Shown piece by piece: positions 8,180 to 18,652 of a stretch of 64,000 nt of DNA. Where the stretch lies: the NCBI RefSeq assembly GCF_021049245.1, contig NZ_CP088020.1, positions 2,982,001 through 3,046,000 of the forward strand, in the 5' to 3' direction. The notes under the pieces were generated by a model. It did not search any database. It had not been told where the DNA came from and saw only the letters and a program-made list of their open reading frames with translations. Position 1 is the stretch's first letter; the number at the start of each line of letters is the position of its first letter. The stretch comes from Radiobacillus kanasensis (GTDB lineage Bacteria > Bacillota > Bacilli > Bacillales > Amphibacillaceae). The position numbers were made by a program, and so were the translations under genes.

Positions 8180-9484
8180 CTATAGTAATAATTGGAATGG
8201 CTCCTCTAATGTTCTCTTTAAATTACTTAAAAAGGCAGCAGCTGGTGCTCCATCTACGACACGATGATCAAAAGACAGACTAAGTGTCATCATGGATTGG
8301 ACTTCTACTTTTTCACCAACTACTACTGGTTTTTTCACAATTCGACCAATACCTAAAATGGCTGTTTGTGGTGGATTAATGATCGGTGTAAAGCCATCGA
8401 TGTCGTACATACCTAGGTTAGAAATCGTAAAGGTTCCTCCCGCAATATCTTCTGATTTATAAGATTGGCTTCTAGCTCTTTGTGTGATTTCTTTCGCTTC
8501 CACTGTTAACTGCTGTAACCCTTTTTCTCCAACATTTTTAATAACCGGAACGATAAGTCCATTATCAATAGCAACAGCTAAGCCAATGTTTACTTGGGAA
8601 TGAACGTGGATTTCATCCGCTTCCAACGTCGTATTTAGCATAGGGTGACGACTAAGACATACTGCAACAGCTTTCATTAAAATTTCCGTATAAGACAGTC
8701 GTTTCTCTGTTACTTGCTCAATCACCGGTAGTAACTGCTTCCTCAGCTGGACGACTTGTTCCATGTTGACTTCCGTATGAAGTGTGACATGCGGGATGGT
8801 TTGCACACTTTCCGTCATCCGTTTTGCTATTGTTTTTCTTAAGCCTTGTAACAGAATCGTCGTCCCTTTATGAGAGATAGACGAGTTTGCAACCGGCAAA
8901 TCCTTCCGATAGATTTTCCCATTGGATCCACTACCTATAACATTGTTTAAGTCCATTTGTTCGTCTGCTGCAATTTTTCTTGCAAGTGGAGTAGCCTTTA
9001 CGGCTGGTTGTTCCTCGGTGGCGAGTAAAACATCTGTTTTTTGAATTCTTCCTTTTGGCCCTGTACCTACTACCTCATTAAGTACAAGATCATGCTCCTT
9101 CGCAAGATATCTCGCCGCCGGGGTTGCACGAACTTTCTCATTGCCTGTAGCTAATGACTCCACAATTGTCTCTACCCTTTCTTGCGTGGCCACTGAGGAC
9201 TTTTCCTCCGCCTCTCCTTGTGGAGGCTGCTCTGGCACTTCTTCCCCAGCTTCCCCGGTATAGCCAATAATTGTATTAACAGGGACTTCATCGTCTGCTT
9301 GATAATACTTTTTTAGTAGAATGCCATCTTCATAGGATTCGACTTCAATGTTGATCTTGTCTGTCATGATTTCAAATAGCGGCTCTCCTACATGGATTGT
9401 GTCTCCTTCTTCCTTAAACCACTGCAGAAGTGTACCGATTTCCATCGTGCTACTTAATTTCGGCATAAAAATTTCTTTGGCCAT
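8180..9484 (-). CDS. Dihydrolipoamide acyltransferase (E2) with two peripheral subunit-binding domains
   Basis: A 434-residue protein. A single N-terminal lipoyl domain holds the modified lysine in IMTDKINIEVES (about residue 43). Two peripheral subunit-binding repeats follow (ATPAARYLAKEH near residue 120 and ATPLARKIAADE near residue 165), then the catalytic core ending in SFDHRVVDGAPAAAFL with the HxxxDG motif. It transfers the acyl group from E1 to CoA. Two subunit-binding repeats in tandem are less common than one. The gene lies between E1beta and E3. Acetoin or pyruvate type is likely; the substrate is not certain. Confidence 0.92.
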   Translation of the reverse strand: MAKEIFMPKLSSTMEIGTLLQWFKEEGDTIHVGEPLFEIMTDKINIEVESYEDGILLKKYYQADDEVPVNTIIGYTGEAGEEVPEQPPQGEAEEKSSVATQERVETIVESLATGNEKVRATPAARYLAKEHDLVLNEVVGTGPKGRIQKTDVLLATEEQPAVKATPLARKIAADEQMDLNNVIGSGSNGKIYRKDLPVANSSISHKGTTILLQGLRKTIAKRMTESVQTIPHVTLHTEVNMEQVVQLRKQLLPVIEQVTEKRLSYTEILMKAVAVCLSRHPMLNTTLEADEIHVHSQVNIGLAVAIDNGLIVPVIKNVGEKGLQQLTVEAKEITQRARSQSYKSEDIAGGTFTISNLGMYDIDGFTPIINPPQTAILGIGRIVKKPVVVGEKVEVQSMMTLSLSFDHRVVDGAPAAAFLSNLKRTLEEPFQLLL

Positions 9485-9495
9485 GTACTCCCCTC

Positions 9496-10479
9496 CTATA
9501 CTCGCTGCAACGTTTCTTTCACAGCATGTTTAATATCCTCTTTAGATGGAACGGCCGCTTTTTCAAGTTCTGGGTTGTACGGAATCGGAACCGGAAGACC
9601 ACCTATACGTTTGATTGGAGCATCTAAATAATCAAAAGCTTCACTCTCTGCTATTAAACTAGCAATTTCTCCACCGTATCCACCGCGTTTTACCGCTTCA
9701 TGAACGACGACAGCACGGCCTGTTTTCATAACCGATTGAACAATCGTTTCTTCGTCTAAAGGGACCAAAGTACGCGGATCGATGACCTCCACCTCTATCC
9801 CTTCTTCTGCTAACTCTTTCGCCGCTTCTAATGCTTTATGAACCATTATAGATGTAGCCACAATCGTGACGTCCGCTCCTTCACGTTTAATATCTGCTTT
9901 TCCCAAAGGGATTGAATATTCTTTTTCCGGAACTTGCGACTTTGTTTGATAGAGTAGTTTATGTTCATAAAAGATGACCGGGTTTTCATCGTCCATTGCC
10001 GCCTTTAGCAATCCTTTCGCATCATAAGCTGTCGAAGGCTGGACCACTTTTAATCCAGGAATATGTGCCATCCATGCCTCTAGACTTTGGGAGTGCTGAG
10101 CTGCGGCACCCGTCCCTGATCCACCAGGGGTCCGAAGCACCATCGGTACCTTACCTTTTCCACCGTACATGTAACGGAGCTTTGCCGCCTGGTTCACCAT
10201 CTGATCCATGGCTATCGTAATAAAATCGGAAAACTGCAATTCTAGGATTGGCCTCATGCCGGTTAAAGCAGATCCAATTGCTGCACCGGCTATAGCGGAT
10301 TCCGAGATTGGAGTATTACGTACTCTCTCAGATCCAAACTCCTCAATCATCCCTCTCGTTACACCAAAAGCTCCTCCGTAGACCCCAATATCCTCACCAA
10401 GAATAAAGACATCTGGATTTTTTCGCATTTCTATACTCATGGCCTCTCTTACCGCTTCTTGATACGTGATCTCTCTCAT
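9496..10479 (-). CDS. Alpha-keto acid/acetoin dehydrogenase E1 beta subunit
   Basis: A 327-residue transketolase-type beta subunit. Conserved stretches include [19 protein letters not shown], the TPP-site region [15 protein letters not shown], and the C-terminal [19 protein letters not shown]. It forms the heterotetramer with the alpha subunit encoded 11 bases upstream. Length is normal. It resembles AcoB and PdhB equally well by eye, so the substrate could be acetoin, pyruvate or another ketone formed from the polyol. Confidence 0.92.
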   Translation of the reverse strand: MREITYQEAVREAMSIEMRKNPDVFILGEDIGVYGGAFGVTRGMIEEFGSERVRNTPISESAIAGAAIGSALTGMRPILELQFSDFITIAMDQMVNQAAKLRYMYGGKGKVPMVLRTPGGSGTGAAAQHSQSLEAWMAHIPGLKVVQPSTAYDAKGLLKAAMDDENPVIFYEHKLLYQTKSQVPEKEYSIPLGKADIKREGADVTIVATSIMVHKALEAAKELAEEGIEVEVIDPRTLVPLDEETIVQSVMKTGRAVVVHEAVKRGGYGGEIASLIAESEAFDYLDAPIKRIGGLPVPIPYNPELEKAAVPSKEDIKHAVKETLQRV

Positions 10480-10490
10480 TATGTTCCCCC

Positions 10491-11480
10491 CTATGCGTAA
10501 ACATCTTCCAGTAAGTTATCTTTCGATGCCATTGGGCTATTTTTGGCAAACTCTACAGAGTCTTCAATCATTTGTTTTGCCTCTGATTTCAACTGCTCCG
10601 CATGTTCTTCACTGAATACATCCGATTCGATTAATAGTTCTTTAAAACGTTTTATAGGATCCTGCTCTTTCCATTCCTGCTCTTCTTCCCGAGTACGGTA
10701 TTTTTTAGCATCACTTTTCGAGTGACCTTTCCAGCGATACGTCTTCGCTTCTACGATGGTCGGTCCATGTCCAGCACGAGCACGTGTGACCGCTTCGTCT
10801 ACAGAATTCATTACTTCCACAATATCGTTACCATCCACCGCTACTCCTGGCATTCCATAGGAAGAAGCTCGATCAGCTATGTTTTCAATGTTCGTCATTT
10901 CTTTCACGGAGCCGGACATGCCATATTGGTTATTCTCACAGATAAACACAACCGGAAGCTTCCAAATAGAAGCTAGGTTTAATGCTTCATGAAAACTTCC
11001 TTCATTAGATGCACCATCTCCAAAGAAACATAGCGTCACATAATCTAGCTTTTTCATGTGAGAGGTTAAAGCTGAACCTACTGCTAACGGAATACCGCCC
11101 CCAACAATCCCGTTTGCGCCAAGGTTTCCTTTTTCTACGTCGGCAATATGCATGGAACCGCCTTTTCCTTTGCAGTATCCGGTTTCTCTACCGAATAACT
11201 CTGCCATCATTTTGTTCACATCGGCTCCTTTTGCGATACAGTGACCATGCCCACGGTGTGTACTCGTAATTTTGTCCCTTTCCTCTAAAACTGCACATGC
11301 CCCAGCAGCAGAGGCTTCTTGACCTACACATAAATGCGTGGTTCCATGAATCATACCTTTCGCAAAAAATTCATCGACCTTTTCATCAAAAAATCGAATC
11401 AACCACATTTGCTTATAAAGATCTATCAACTTCTGCTTATCTATTCCTTTCGGTACAGAATAACCACTCAATGCATCCAT
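10491..11480 (-). CDS. Thiamine-pyrophosphate-dependent dehydrogenase E1 alpha subunit (AcoA/PdhA type)
   Basis: A 329-residue alpha subunit with the substrate-entry stretch [13 protein letters not shown], similar to AcoA, and the TPP-binding motif [18 protein letters not shown] followed by CENNQYGMS. The start is the ATG at 11480 behind AAAGGAGAG; an in-frame ATG at 11555 would lie upstream of the promoter and is rejected. It is the first gene of a four-gene operon encoding a complete 2-oxo acid/acetoin dehydrogenase complex. Its promoter has the same operator as the polyol PTS operon, which argues for a role in that pathway. There is no AcoR-like activator nearby. Confidence 0.92.
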   Translation of the reverse strand: MDALSGYSVPKGIDKQKLIDLYKQMWLIRFFDEKVDEFFAKGMIHGTTHLCVGQEASAAGACAVLEERDKITSTHRGHGHCIAKGADVNKMMAELFGRETGYCKGKGGSMHIADVEKGNLGANGIVGGGIPLAVGSALTSHMKKLDYVTLCFFGDGASNEGSFHEALNLASIWKLPVVFICENNQYGMSGSVKEMTNIENIADRASSYGMPGVAVDGNDIVEVMNSVDEAVTRARAGHGPTIVEAKTYRWKGHSKSDAKKYRTREEEQEWKEQDPIKRFKELLIESDVFSEEHAEQLKSEAKQMIEDSVEFAKNSPMASKDNLLEDVYA

Positions 11481-11493
11481 CCGGCTCTCTCCT

Positions 11494-11570
11494 TTACATT
11501 TGTTCTTAGTTATTACATTTGTAATTATCATAAAATTTTTACAACTATTCGTCAAGTGGAACCGCTTACT
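11494..11570 (-). promoter_or_regulatory. Promoter, SorC-type operator and cre of the E1-E2-E3 operon
   Basis: On the minus strand TTGACG (11550-11555) and TATGAT (11527-11532) are 17 bases apart. A 31-bp palindromic element (11494-11524; arms TTACAAATG/CATTTGTAA with one mismatch) starts two bases after the -10, exactly as in the polyol PTS promoter, and matches that site at 23 of 31 positions. A cre-like box (11557-11570; AGTAAGCGGTTCCA on the minus strand, 12 of 14 consensus positions) adjoins the -35. Together they predict repression by the SorC regulator and by CcpA. Confidence 0.72.
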
Positions 11571-11733
11571 TTTTTTGTGGTTGGAGATGAGAACGAATGG
11601 TAGGATTGGGTGAACACTGATTAAAAACTTTTAATGCCAAATATTTAAACGCTGATAAATCCGTCCAGGCAGCCGGTATATCAATTTAATCGTCGATATC
11701 GAACTCACGAACGCCGATAAAACTACCCGAACG

Positions 11734-11764
11734 CAAAAAAACCCGTTACGCAACGGTAACGGGT
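11734..11764 (-). terminator. Rho-independent terminator after dhaM
   Basis: A perfect 9-bp stem ACCCGTTAC/GTAACGGGT with a short loop, followed on the minus strand by a run of seven T. It lies 15 bases downstream of the dhaM stop. The stretch 11571-11733 upstream of the E1alpha promoter contains no other structure or ORF that I can support. Confidence 0.88.
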
Positions 11765-11778
11765 CTTACAAATTTCTA

Positions 11779-12165
11779 TTATTCAGTTGGAGCTATTGCT
11801 CTCTTAGCAGATTCCAAAATTTCTTCAAGAGATTTTCCCATACTAGCCTCCACTGCCGAGACATAGGCTCCTTCAACGAGCGCAACATCTTTGGCAACCC
11901 TTATGTTATCATGTTCAGACATTTCAATAGCCATCTCTGCATTCATAAGAGCACTTCCGAGATCATAAAACAAGAGCACGCCTTTTTCACTATATACTTC
12001 TTCGATCGCATTCGATATTTTCTCAAAGCTCGTGCCAATATCATTTTCATCGGTTCCACCTGCTGCTACAATGGGAACATCCTTGATAACCTGACTAATC
12101 AAGTCTTTAATGCCATCTGCAATCTTTGGACTATGGGAGATTAAAACAATTCCTACATGTGACAT
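11779..12165 (-). CDS. dhaM: Dihydroxyacetone kinase phosphotransfer subunit DhaM (EIIA-Man type)
   Basis: A 128-residue protein of the EIIA-mannose fold. The phosphorylated histidine is His10 in VLISHSPKIADG, and FYDLGSALMNAEMA is conserved. Only the IIA domain is present; there is no fused HPr or EI domain as in E. coli DhaM. It passes phosphate from HPr to the ADP bound on DhaL. It is the last gene of dhaK-dhaL-dhaM and lies one base after dhaL. Confidence 0.93.
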   Translation of the reverse strand: MSHVGIVLISHSPKIADGIKDLISQVIKDVPIVAAGGTDENDIGTSFEKISNAIEEVYSEKGVLLFYDLGSALMNAEMAIEMSEHDNIRVAKDVALVEGAYVSAVEASMGKSLEEILESAKRAIAPTE

Positions 12166-12166
12166 A

Positions 12167-12784
12167 TTATTCTCCCTCCACTGCTGATGCTAAAGAATCA
12201 AATACAAAATAGGATGAAACAGAGCCTGCATCCAAATGACCAATGGATCTTTCTTTTAAGTATGCAGATCTACCCTTTGTCGCCATAATATCCTTCGTGG
12301 ATTCCATAGCCTCTTTCGCTGTTTCTCGCAAATCATCGGGTTGAACGTTCTCTTGATCCTGTAGCAATCCTTGGACAGGAGTCCAAACGTCGATTAATGT
12401 TTTCTCCCCTTGATTCGCTTTCCCTCTTTGTTTCATGCCTTCAAGCGCTTGGGCAACAGCAGCAGCCAAATCCCCCTGCGTGACAGGGTCCTTCCCTTTC
12501 GTAGCCATCGACATTTTTAGAAAAGCTGTGCCATATAAAGGACCTGATGCGCCTCCTACCTTGGACATTAACGTCATAGCTACATCTTTCAAAAGATCAG
12601 AAACCGCTTCGTATTCAGAAGAAGAAGTCTTTTCGATGACCGCTTGAAAGCCTCGAGCCATATTGATTCCGTGATCTCCATCTCCTATGGCTTGATCTAG
12701 GGATGTTAAATATTCCTTATTCTCTTGTATCTTTTCGTTTGTCAATTCGATCCACTTTAAAGCTTGGTTAATATGAAGTTCCAT
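12167..12784 (-). CDS. dhaL: Dihydroxyacetone kinase ADP-binding subunit DhaL
   Basis: A 205-residue helical subunit. The metal/nucleotide motif LDQAIGDGDHGINMARGF near residue 30 and the stretch VGGASGPLYGTAFLKM are typical. In the PTS-dependent enzyme the bound ADP works as a cofactor that DhaM rephosphorylates; ATP formed in situ then phosphorylates the dihydroxyacetone held by DhaK. It lies between dhaK and dhaM. Length is normal. Confidence 0.94.
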   Translation of the reverse strand: MELHINQALKWIELTNEKIQENKEYLTSLDQAIGDGDHGINMARGFQAVIEKTSSSEYEAVSDLLKDVAMTLMSKVGGASGPLYGTAFLKMSMATKGKDPVTQGDLAAAVAQALEGMKQRGKANQGEKTLIDVWTPVQGLLQDQENVQPDDLRETAKEAMESTKDIMATKGRSAYLKERSIGHLDAGSVSSYFVFDSLASAVEGE

Positions 12785-12806
12785 CGACTTCTCCTCCTAT
12801 ACGTTG

Positions 12807-13799
12807 TTAGATTCGGAATGCTGGAGCTTTGGACTCGGAATCTAGTAATTCCTTTAACTCCTCATCTAATTTTAATAGACTGATAGAACAGCCAGCCATC
12901 TCTAAGGATGTCATATACTCCCCAACAAATGTCTTATACACTTGAATTCCTTTTTTCGATAAAATTTCGTGGACCTTTGCATTTACGATGAATAGTTCCA
13001 TTTCTGGTGTCGAACCGAGACCATTTACCATCACCGCTACTTCAGAACCACTATAATCAATATCTTCTAAAATTTTGGCTGTTAACTCTTCGGCTATCTC
13101 ATCGGCAGATGCAATTGCTTTTCGTTCTGTTCCGGGCTCACCGTGTATTCCCATTCCGATTTCCATTTCATTATCTGCAAGCTCAAAGCTCGGTTTACCT
13201 GCAGCCGGAACGGTACATGGACTTAACGCCATACCCATAGAGCGAACATTAGCTACTACTTTTTCTGCAACTGTCTTCACTTCTTGTAAAGAGCCACCCT
13301 TTTCTGCTTTAGCACCGGCAATCTTATGAACAAAAACAGTTCCAGCGATGCCGCGTCTACCTGTTGTGAAAGAGCTATCTTCTACGGCAACATCATCATT
13401 TACGACGACTTGTTCAACCTGGATTCCTTCCGCCTCAGCAAGTTCAGCAGCCATTTCAAAGTTCATCACGTCACCTGTGTAGTTTTTGATAACTAAGAAA
13501 ACGCCGACTCCACCATCCACTGCTTTAATCGCTTCAAACACTTGGTCCGGTGTAGGTGATGTGAACGTTTCTCCACATACCGCAGCATCAAGCATCCCTG
13601 CTCCCACATAACCAGCGTGTGCAGGCTCATGGCCACTTCCACCACCGCTTACTAAGCCTACTTTATTTTGAACGGGTGATTCTTTTCTTACAATTACCGT
13701 CGTATCAGGTACTTGCTTCATACTTTCTGGAAACGCTGCTACTAAACCTTTTAACATGTCTTGCACAACTTGATTTGGATCATTAATAATTTTTTTCAT
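12807..13799 (-). CDS. dhaK: Dihydroxyacetone kinase substrate-binding subunit DhaK
   Basis: A 330-residue protein. The motif GLVSGGGSGHEPAHAGYVG near residue 50 contains histidines that belong to the dihydroxyacetone site; a covalent hemiaminal with a histidine is known for this family. Length is normal. It starts a dhaKLM operon that feeds dihydroxyacetone phosphate into glycolysis and lies next to the glycerol genes. No glycerol dehydrogenase is visible in the window, so the source of dihydroxyacetone is unclear. Start ATG at 13799 behind GAGGAGGG. Confidence 0.94.
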   Translation of the reverse strand: MKKIINDPNQVVQDMLKGLVAAFPESMKQVPDTTVIVRKESPVQNKVGLVSGGGSGHEPAHAGYVGAGMLDAAVCGETFTSPTPDQVFEAIKAVDGGVGVFLVIKNYTGDVMNFEMAAELAEAEGIQVEQVVVNDDVAVEDSSFTTGRRGIAGTVFVHKIAGAKAEKGGSLQEVKTVAEKVVANVRSMGMALSPCTVPAAGKPSFELADNEMEIGMGIHGEPGTERKAIASADEIAEELTAKILEDIDYSGSEVAVMVNGLGSTPEMELFIVNAKVHEILSKKGIQVYKTFVGEYMTSLEMAGCSISLLKLDEELKELLDSESKAPAFRI

Positions 13800-13863
13800 C
13801 GTAATTCCCTCCTCAAAATGGTAAAACTCGGTTTATAAATGTTGTAGAACCAACACCTTCCAT

Positions 13864-13877
13864 TGATAGCGCTTCCA
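13864..13877 (-). promoter_or_regulatory. cre (CcpA) site upstream of dhaK
   Basis: TGATAGCGCTTCCA matches the cre consensus TGWAANCGNTNWCA at 12 of 14 positions. It lies 65 bases upstream of the dhaK start, within the untranslated leader or promoter, which fits glucose repression of dhaKLM. Confidence 0.6.
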
Positions 13878-13940
13878 TCACCTCCGATAAAAAGTATAAA
13901 GAATATGATATCTGTCTGAATATATGTATAAATAGACGAA

Positions 13941-13968
13941 GTTAACTCTACTTTTTAGTAGAGTTAAC
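13941..13968 (-). terminator. Hairpin between glpD and dhaK
   Basis: A perfect 11-bp palindromic stem GTTAACTCTAC/GTAGAGTTAAC with a six-base loop, directly after the glpD stop. It has no long T run on the minus strand, so it is a weak terminator or an mRNA-end stabiliser. Confidence 0.6.
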
Positions 13969-13978
13969 CGTCCATTTT

Positions 13979-15634
13979 TTACGCTACTGGATGGACCGCT
14001 TCATATAAAAGTTGGTCTAATTCTTTCGTGTAAGATTGAATCTGTTCTTCCTTCCAGGAAAAAAGCTTAGCCATATAGGCGATAACAGATTCTTTATGGG
14101 TTTCTACCCAAGCTATATCGAAGAATAAAGCACCTGTTCGTCGGATAAAGAAATCCACTGGTTTATAAACAAGCTCTTCTTCCACTGCATAATGAAGCAT
14201 GGCGAAGACAACTGGATCTACGTGTTCAACTTCTGCTTTTTCTTTGTTCGTTTGATATATCTCTAACACTATATCAGCATTAGCTCCATATCGTTGAGCT
14301 ATCGTTTTTGCAACTTTATCGGATAATCCTAACTGATTTGCTTTTTCTACTGCCTTTTGATAGGAATCAACAAATCCTTTTGATCCGCCAACATCCCCAC
14401 CGGACAGCGGAAGATGCTTCGTCACAGAATCTGAATATAAAATTTCATCTTCTTGCTTAAATTGATCTCTGACCAGGTCTACAACACTTTCCGCCATTTT
14501 GCGGTATCCAGTGAGCTTACCACCGGCGATAGAAATCAACCCGGATTCAGAAACGAAAATTTCATCCTTACGAGAAATTTCTGAAGGATCCTTTCCTTCT
14601 TCATGAATGAGCGGTCGTAAACCAGCCCAGCTTGATTCCACATCGTCTGCTGTAATGTTCACATCAGGAAACATAAAATCAATCGCTTTCAAGACATAAT
14701 CCCGATCTTCCACAGTCATCGTAGGACGAGCAATATCTCCTTTATAAACAGTGTCTGTGGTACCTACATAGGTCTTCCCTTCACGCGGAATCGCAAATAC
14801 CATTCGTCCATCTGGTGTATCGAAATAGATGGCTTGCTTCAACGGGAAACGTTCCCCATCGAACACAAGGTGAATCCCTTTTGTTAATTGAAGTGTTTTC
14901 CCTTTTTTGGAGTGATCCTTTTCCCGAATGGTATCGACCCACGGACCTGCTGCGTTCACAATTTTTTTAGCATAGATGGTATGTGTGGACCCATCGATTT
15001 GATCCTCTACCTCTACTCCAACTACTTTACCAGCATCATACACGAGTTGAGATACTTTGGCATAGTTAATCGATTGAGCCCCTTTTTCTACCGCCTTTTT
15101 CATGACTTCTATCGTCAAACGAGCGTCATCTGTTTTATATTCCACATAATAGCCTGCTCCTTTGATCCCATTGCTTTTCAAAAGGGGTTCCCTTTTAAGT
15201 GCTTCTTCCGGTGTAAACATTTTTCTACGTTCATGTTTTTTTACACCTGCTAGAAAATCGTAGACACGAAGTCCGATATTTGTAGTGAAAGGACCAAACG
15301 TCCCCCCTTTATAAAACGGAAGCATCATCCACTCAGGTGTGGTAACGTGCGGTGCATTCTCATACACAATGGCACGTTCCTTCCCAACCTCCGCAACTAC
15401 TCCTATTTCAAATTGTTTTAGATAACGCAAACCGCCGTGGACTAGCTTCGTAGATCGACTAGAAGTCCCCGCAGCAAAGTCTTGCATTTCAACAACTCCA
15501 ACCTTCATTCCTCTTGTTACGGCATCTAAAGCAATACCTGATCCTGTGATGCCCCCTCCAATGACCAATAAATCTAGAGGTGACTCCTCCATGTTTTTGT
15601 ATGTTTCCATTCGGTTTAGACTGGAAAATGACAT
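13979..15634 (-). CDS. glpD: Aerobic glycerol-3-phosphate dehydrogenase
   Basis: A 551-residue flavoprotein close in sequence to B. subtilis GlpD: an N-terminal FAD loop (LVIGGGITGSGIALDA), then SSRSTKLVHGGLRYLKQFE, DFLAGVKKHERR and AGLRPLIHEEGKDPSEISRK. It oxidises sn-glycerol 3-phosphate to dihydroxyacetone phosphate at the membrane and passes electrons to quinone. The start is taken at the ATG at 15634, 8 bases from GGAG; earlier in-frame ATGs at 15664 and 15640 overlap or precede the ribosome site. It has its own promoter and leader terminator, separate from glpFK. Confidence 0.96.
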   Translation of the reverse strand: MSFSSLNRMETYKNMEESPLDLLVIGGGITGSGIALDAVTRGMKVGVVEMQDFAAGTSSRSTKLVHGGLRYLKQFEIGVVAEVGKERAIVYENAPHVTTPEWMMLPFYKGGTFGPFTTNIGLRVYDFLAGVKKHERRKMFTPEEALKREPLLKSNGIKGAGYYVEYKTDDARLTIEVMKKAVEKGAQSINYAKVSQLVYDAGKVVGVEVEDQIDGSTHTIYAKKIVNAAGPWVDTIREKDHSKKGKTLQLTKGIHLVFDGERFPLKQAIYFDTPDGRMVFAIPREGKTYVGTTDTVYKGDIARPTMTVEDRDYVLKAIDFMFPDVNITADDVESSWAGLRPLIHEEGKDPSEISRKDEIFVSESGLISIAGGKLTGYRKMAESVVDLVRDQFKQEDEILYSDSVTKHLPLSGGDVGGSKGFVDSYQKAVEKANQLGLSDKVAKTIAQRYGANADIVLEIYQTNKEKAEVEHVDPVVFAMLHYAVEEELVYKPVDFFIRRTGALFFDIAWVETHKESVIAYMAKLFSWKEEQIQSYTKELDQLLYEAVHPVA

Positions 15635-15732
15635 ACCCATCGCTCCTTTTTTGTGTAAATTCATTACGATGTTTTCCTCATTATCTCTTATCCCTAAAGG
15701 AACACAACTTTAGCATTAGTTTGGGAAGAAAA

Positions 15733-15826
15733 AGAGACCACAATTCAACCTAAGATATGAAATATCTTAAGAAGAATGCGGTCTCTCAAATTCTCCGTCC
15801 AGAATATTAACTTTGTTGTTATTATA
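15733..15826 (-). promoter_or_regulatory. glpD promoter and GlpP-type leader terminator
   Basis: On the minus strand a TATAAT -10 (complement of 15821-15826) is followed by a long hairpin at 15733-15786. Its outer stem is AGAGACC/GGTCTCT and an inner stem is AAGATAT/ATATCTT, and it ends in TTTTTCTT. In B. subtilis the glpD leader terminator is overridden by GlpP bound with glycerol 3-phosphate. The glpP gene is present at 18653-19213 and a second such leader precedes glpF. Confidence 0.78.
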
Positions 15827-15855
15827 GCACGAAGGGTTGGGAGATTAAAAGTGTT

Positions 15856-17367
<1,512 letters not shown>

Positions 17368-17378
17368 TTATATATGAA

Positions 17379-18203
17379 TCAGACAGCTTTTTTCACTGCC
17401 GGTGTACTACTACTTTTTTTTAACTCACTATTTAATGCTGCAACAAGAAGTACTGCAACAACCGCAGATACTACCCAGAACGCTGCATTAAATTCTCCAA
17501 CAAAGATAGCACGGTAGAACAATGCACCATAGATACCACCAAGGATTGGACCTAGGACAGGAATCCAAGCATAACCCCAGTTCGAATCACCTTTACCAAT
17601 GATAGGAAGAATTGCATGGGCAATTCTTGGACCTAAATCACGAGCAGGGTTAATTGCATAACCAGTAGTTCCACCTAACGATAGACCGATAGCTACGATC
17701 AATAAACCAACGATAGCTGGATTTAAACCTTCTGTAAATTGATTCGCACCGATAAACATTAATCCCATAACTAAAACGAATGTACCAATCATTTCACTTA
17801 CTAAGTTAGAAAATGTGCTCTTAATAGCTGGACCTGTAGAGAATACACCAAGCTTTGCACCTGGATCCTGTGTTTCTCTCCAGTGAGGTAAGTATTGGAA
17901 GAATACGATACATGCACCAAGAAATGCTCCAATCATTTGTGCTGTAATGTACATAGGAACCTTAGCCCATGGAAATTCTCCAACTGCAGCAAAACCAAGT
18001 GTTACAGCTGGATTTATGTGTGCACCAGAAACGCTACCTACTGCATAAACCCCCATGGTAACGGCAAGCCCCCAACCGATTGTTACAACAATCCAGCCTG
18101 CTCCTTCTGCGATGGAATTTTTCAAGTTCACGCCACCTACAACACCAGCACCAAAAATAATCAAAATCATTGTACCAATTAATTCCGCTAAAAATTCGGA
18201 CAT
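17379..18203 (-). CDS. glpF: Glycerol uptake facilitator (aquaglyceroporin)
   Basis: A 274-residue MIP-family channel with six membrane helices and both NPA half-helices: SGAHINPAVTLGFAAVG and GYAINPARDLGPRIAHA. The aspartate after the second NPAR is the usual mark of glycerol rather than water channels. It allows passive glycerol entry, with trapping by GlpK. It is the first gene of glpFK, behind a cre-controlled promoter and a GlpP leader terminator. Confidence 0.95.
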   Translation of the reverse strand: MSEFLAELIGTMILIIFGAGVVGGVNLKNSIAEGAGWIVVTIGWGLAVTMGVYAVGSVSGAHINPAVTLGFAAVGEFPWAKVPMYITAQMIGAFLGACIVFFQYLPHWRETQDPGAKLGVFSTGPAIKSTFSNLVSEMIGTFVLVMGLMFIGANQFTEGLNPAIVGLLIVAIGLSLGGTTGYAINPARDLGPRIAHAILPIIGKGDSNWGYAWIPVLGPILGGIYGALFYRAIFVGEFNAAFWVVSAVVAVLLVAALNSELKKSSSTPAVKKAV

Positions 18204-18281
18204 GTTTAAATCCCCCTTAGATTTAAAATCATACTATAAATCCAACAAGTCCGTGCACGGAAAGTGATAGATATATAGAAA

Positions 18282-18341
18282 AGACCCACACTGCAAACAA
18301 CATACTTTTCCTGAGGAAAGTATCATTTGTAGTGTGGGTCT
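18282..18341 (-). promoter_or_regulatory. GlpP-type leader terminator of glpFK
   Basis: An 11-bp outer stem AGACCCACACT/AGTGTGGGTCT, with an inner AAAGTAT/ATACTTT stem, ending on the minus strand in TCTTTTCT. It lies 79 bases upstream of the glpF start and downstream of the promoter at 18379-18407. It resembles the glpD leader element in layout, so both are likely read through only when GlpP and glycerol 3-phosphate are present. Confidence 0.78.
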
Positions 18342-18378
18342 CCCAGATCTCCATCACATTCTTTAACTTGTTAATACA

Positions 18379-18407
18379 AGATTAAATCATAGTGAAAGCG
18401 GTGTCAA
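18379..18407 (-). promoter_or_regulatory. glpFK promoter with overlapping cre
   Basis: On the minus strand TTGACA (18402-18407) and TAATCT (18379-18384) are 17 bases apart. The box TGACACCGCTTTCA (18393-18406, minus strand) matches the cre consensus at 13 of 14 positions and covers the -35, so CcpA should repress directly. The remaining leader, 18408-18606, is AT-rich and shows no further feature. Confidence 0.75.
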
Positions 18408-18606
18408 TAACTTTTTTGAAAAAAGTTTGTAAAAAAATGTTCGGACTTGGTTTTAGATCACCTTATCTATTGTACTTTCTAATTTCCTATAAAAACTTTC
18501 AATTCTAAGAAGATTACTTTCATACCAGATCCCTTTACTTTTATAAAACTTTCTAATACTTTCTAAAAACCAGCAAATACTTTCAAACACGACTCCAAAA
18601 TTCCAT

Positions 18607-18636
18607 GAAAAAACCACAGTTCTAAAGACTGTGGTA
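18607..18636 (-). terminator. Rho-independent terminator after glpP
   Basis: Stem ACCACAGT/ACTGTGGT with a seven-base loop, followed on the minus strand by a T-rich run (GGTTTTTTCAT). It lies just downstream of the glpP stop codon. Confidence 0.85.
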
Positions 18637-18652
18637 GTTCAAACCGAATAAT

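Noticed and set aside
18251..18260. CCGTGCACGG palindrome between glpF and its leader hairpin
   Set aside because: Only 10 bases, single copy, no known operator matches; may be chance.
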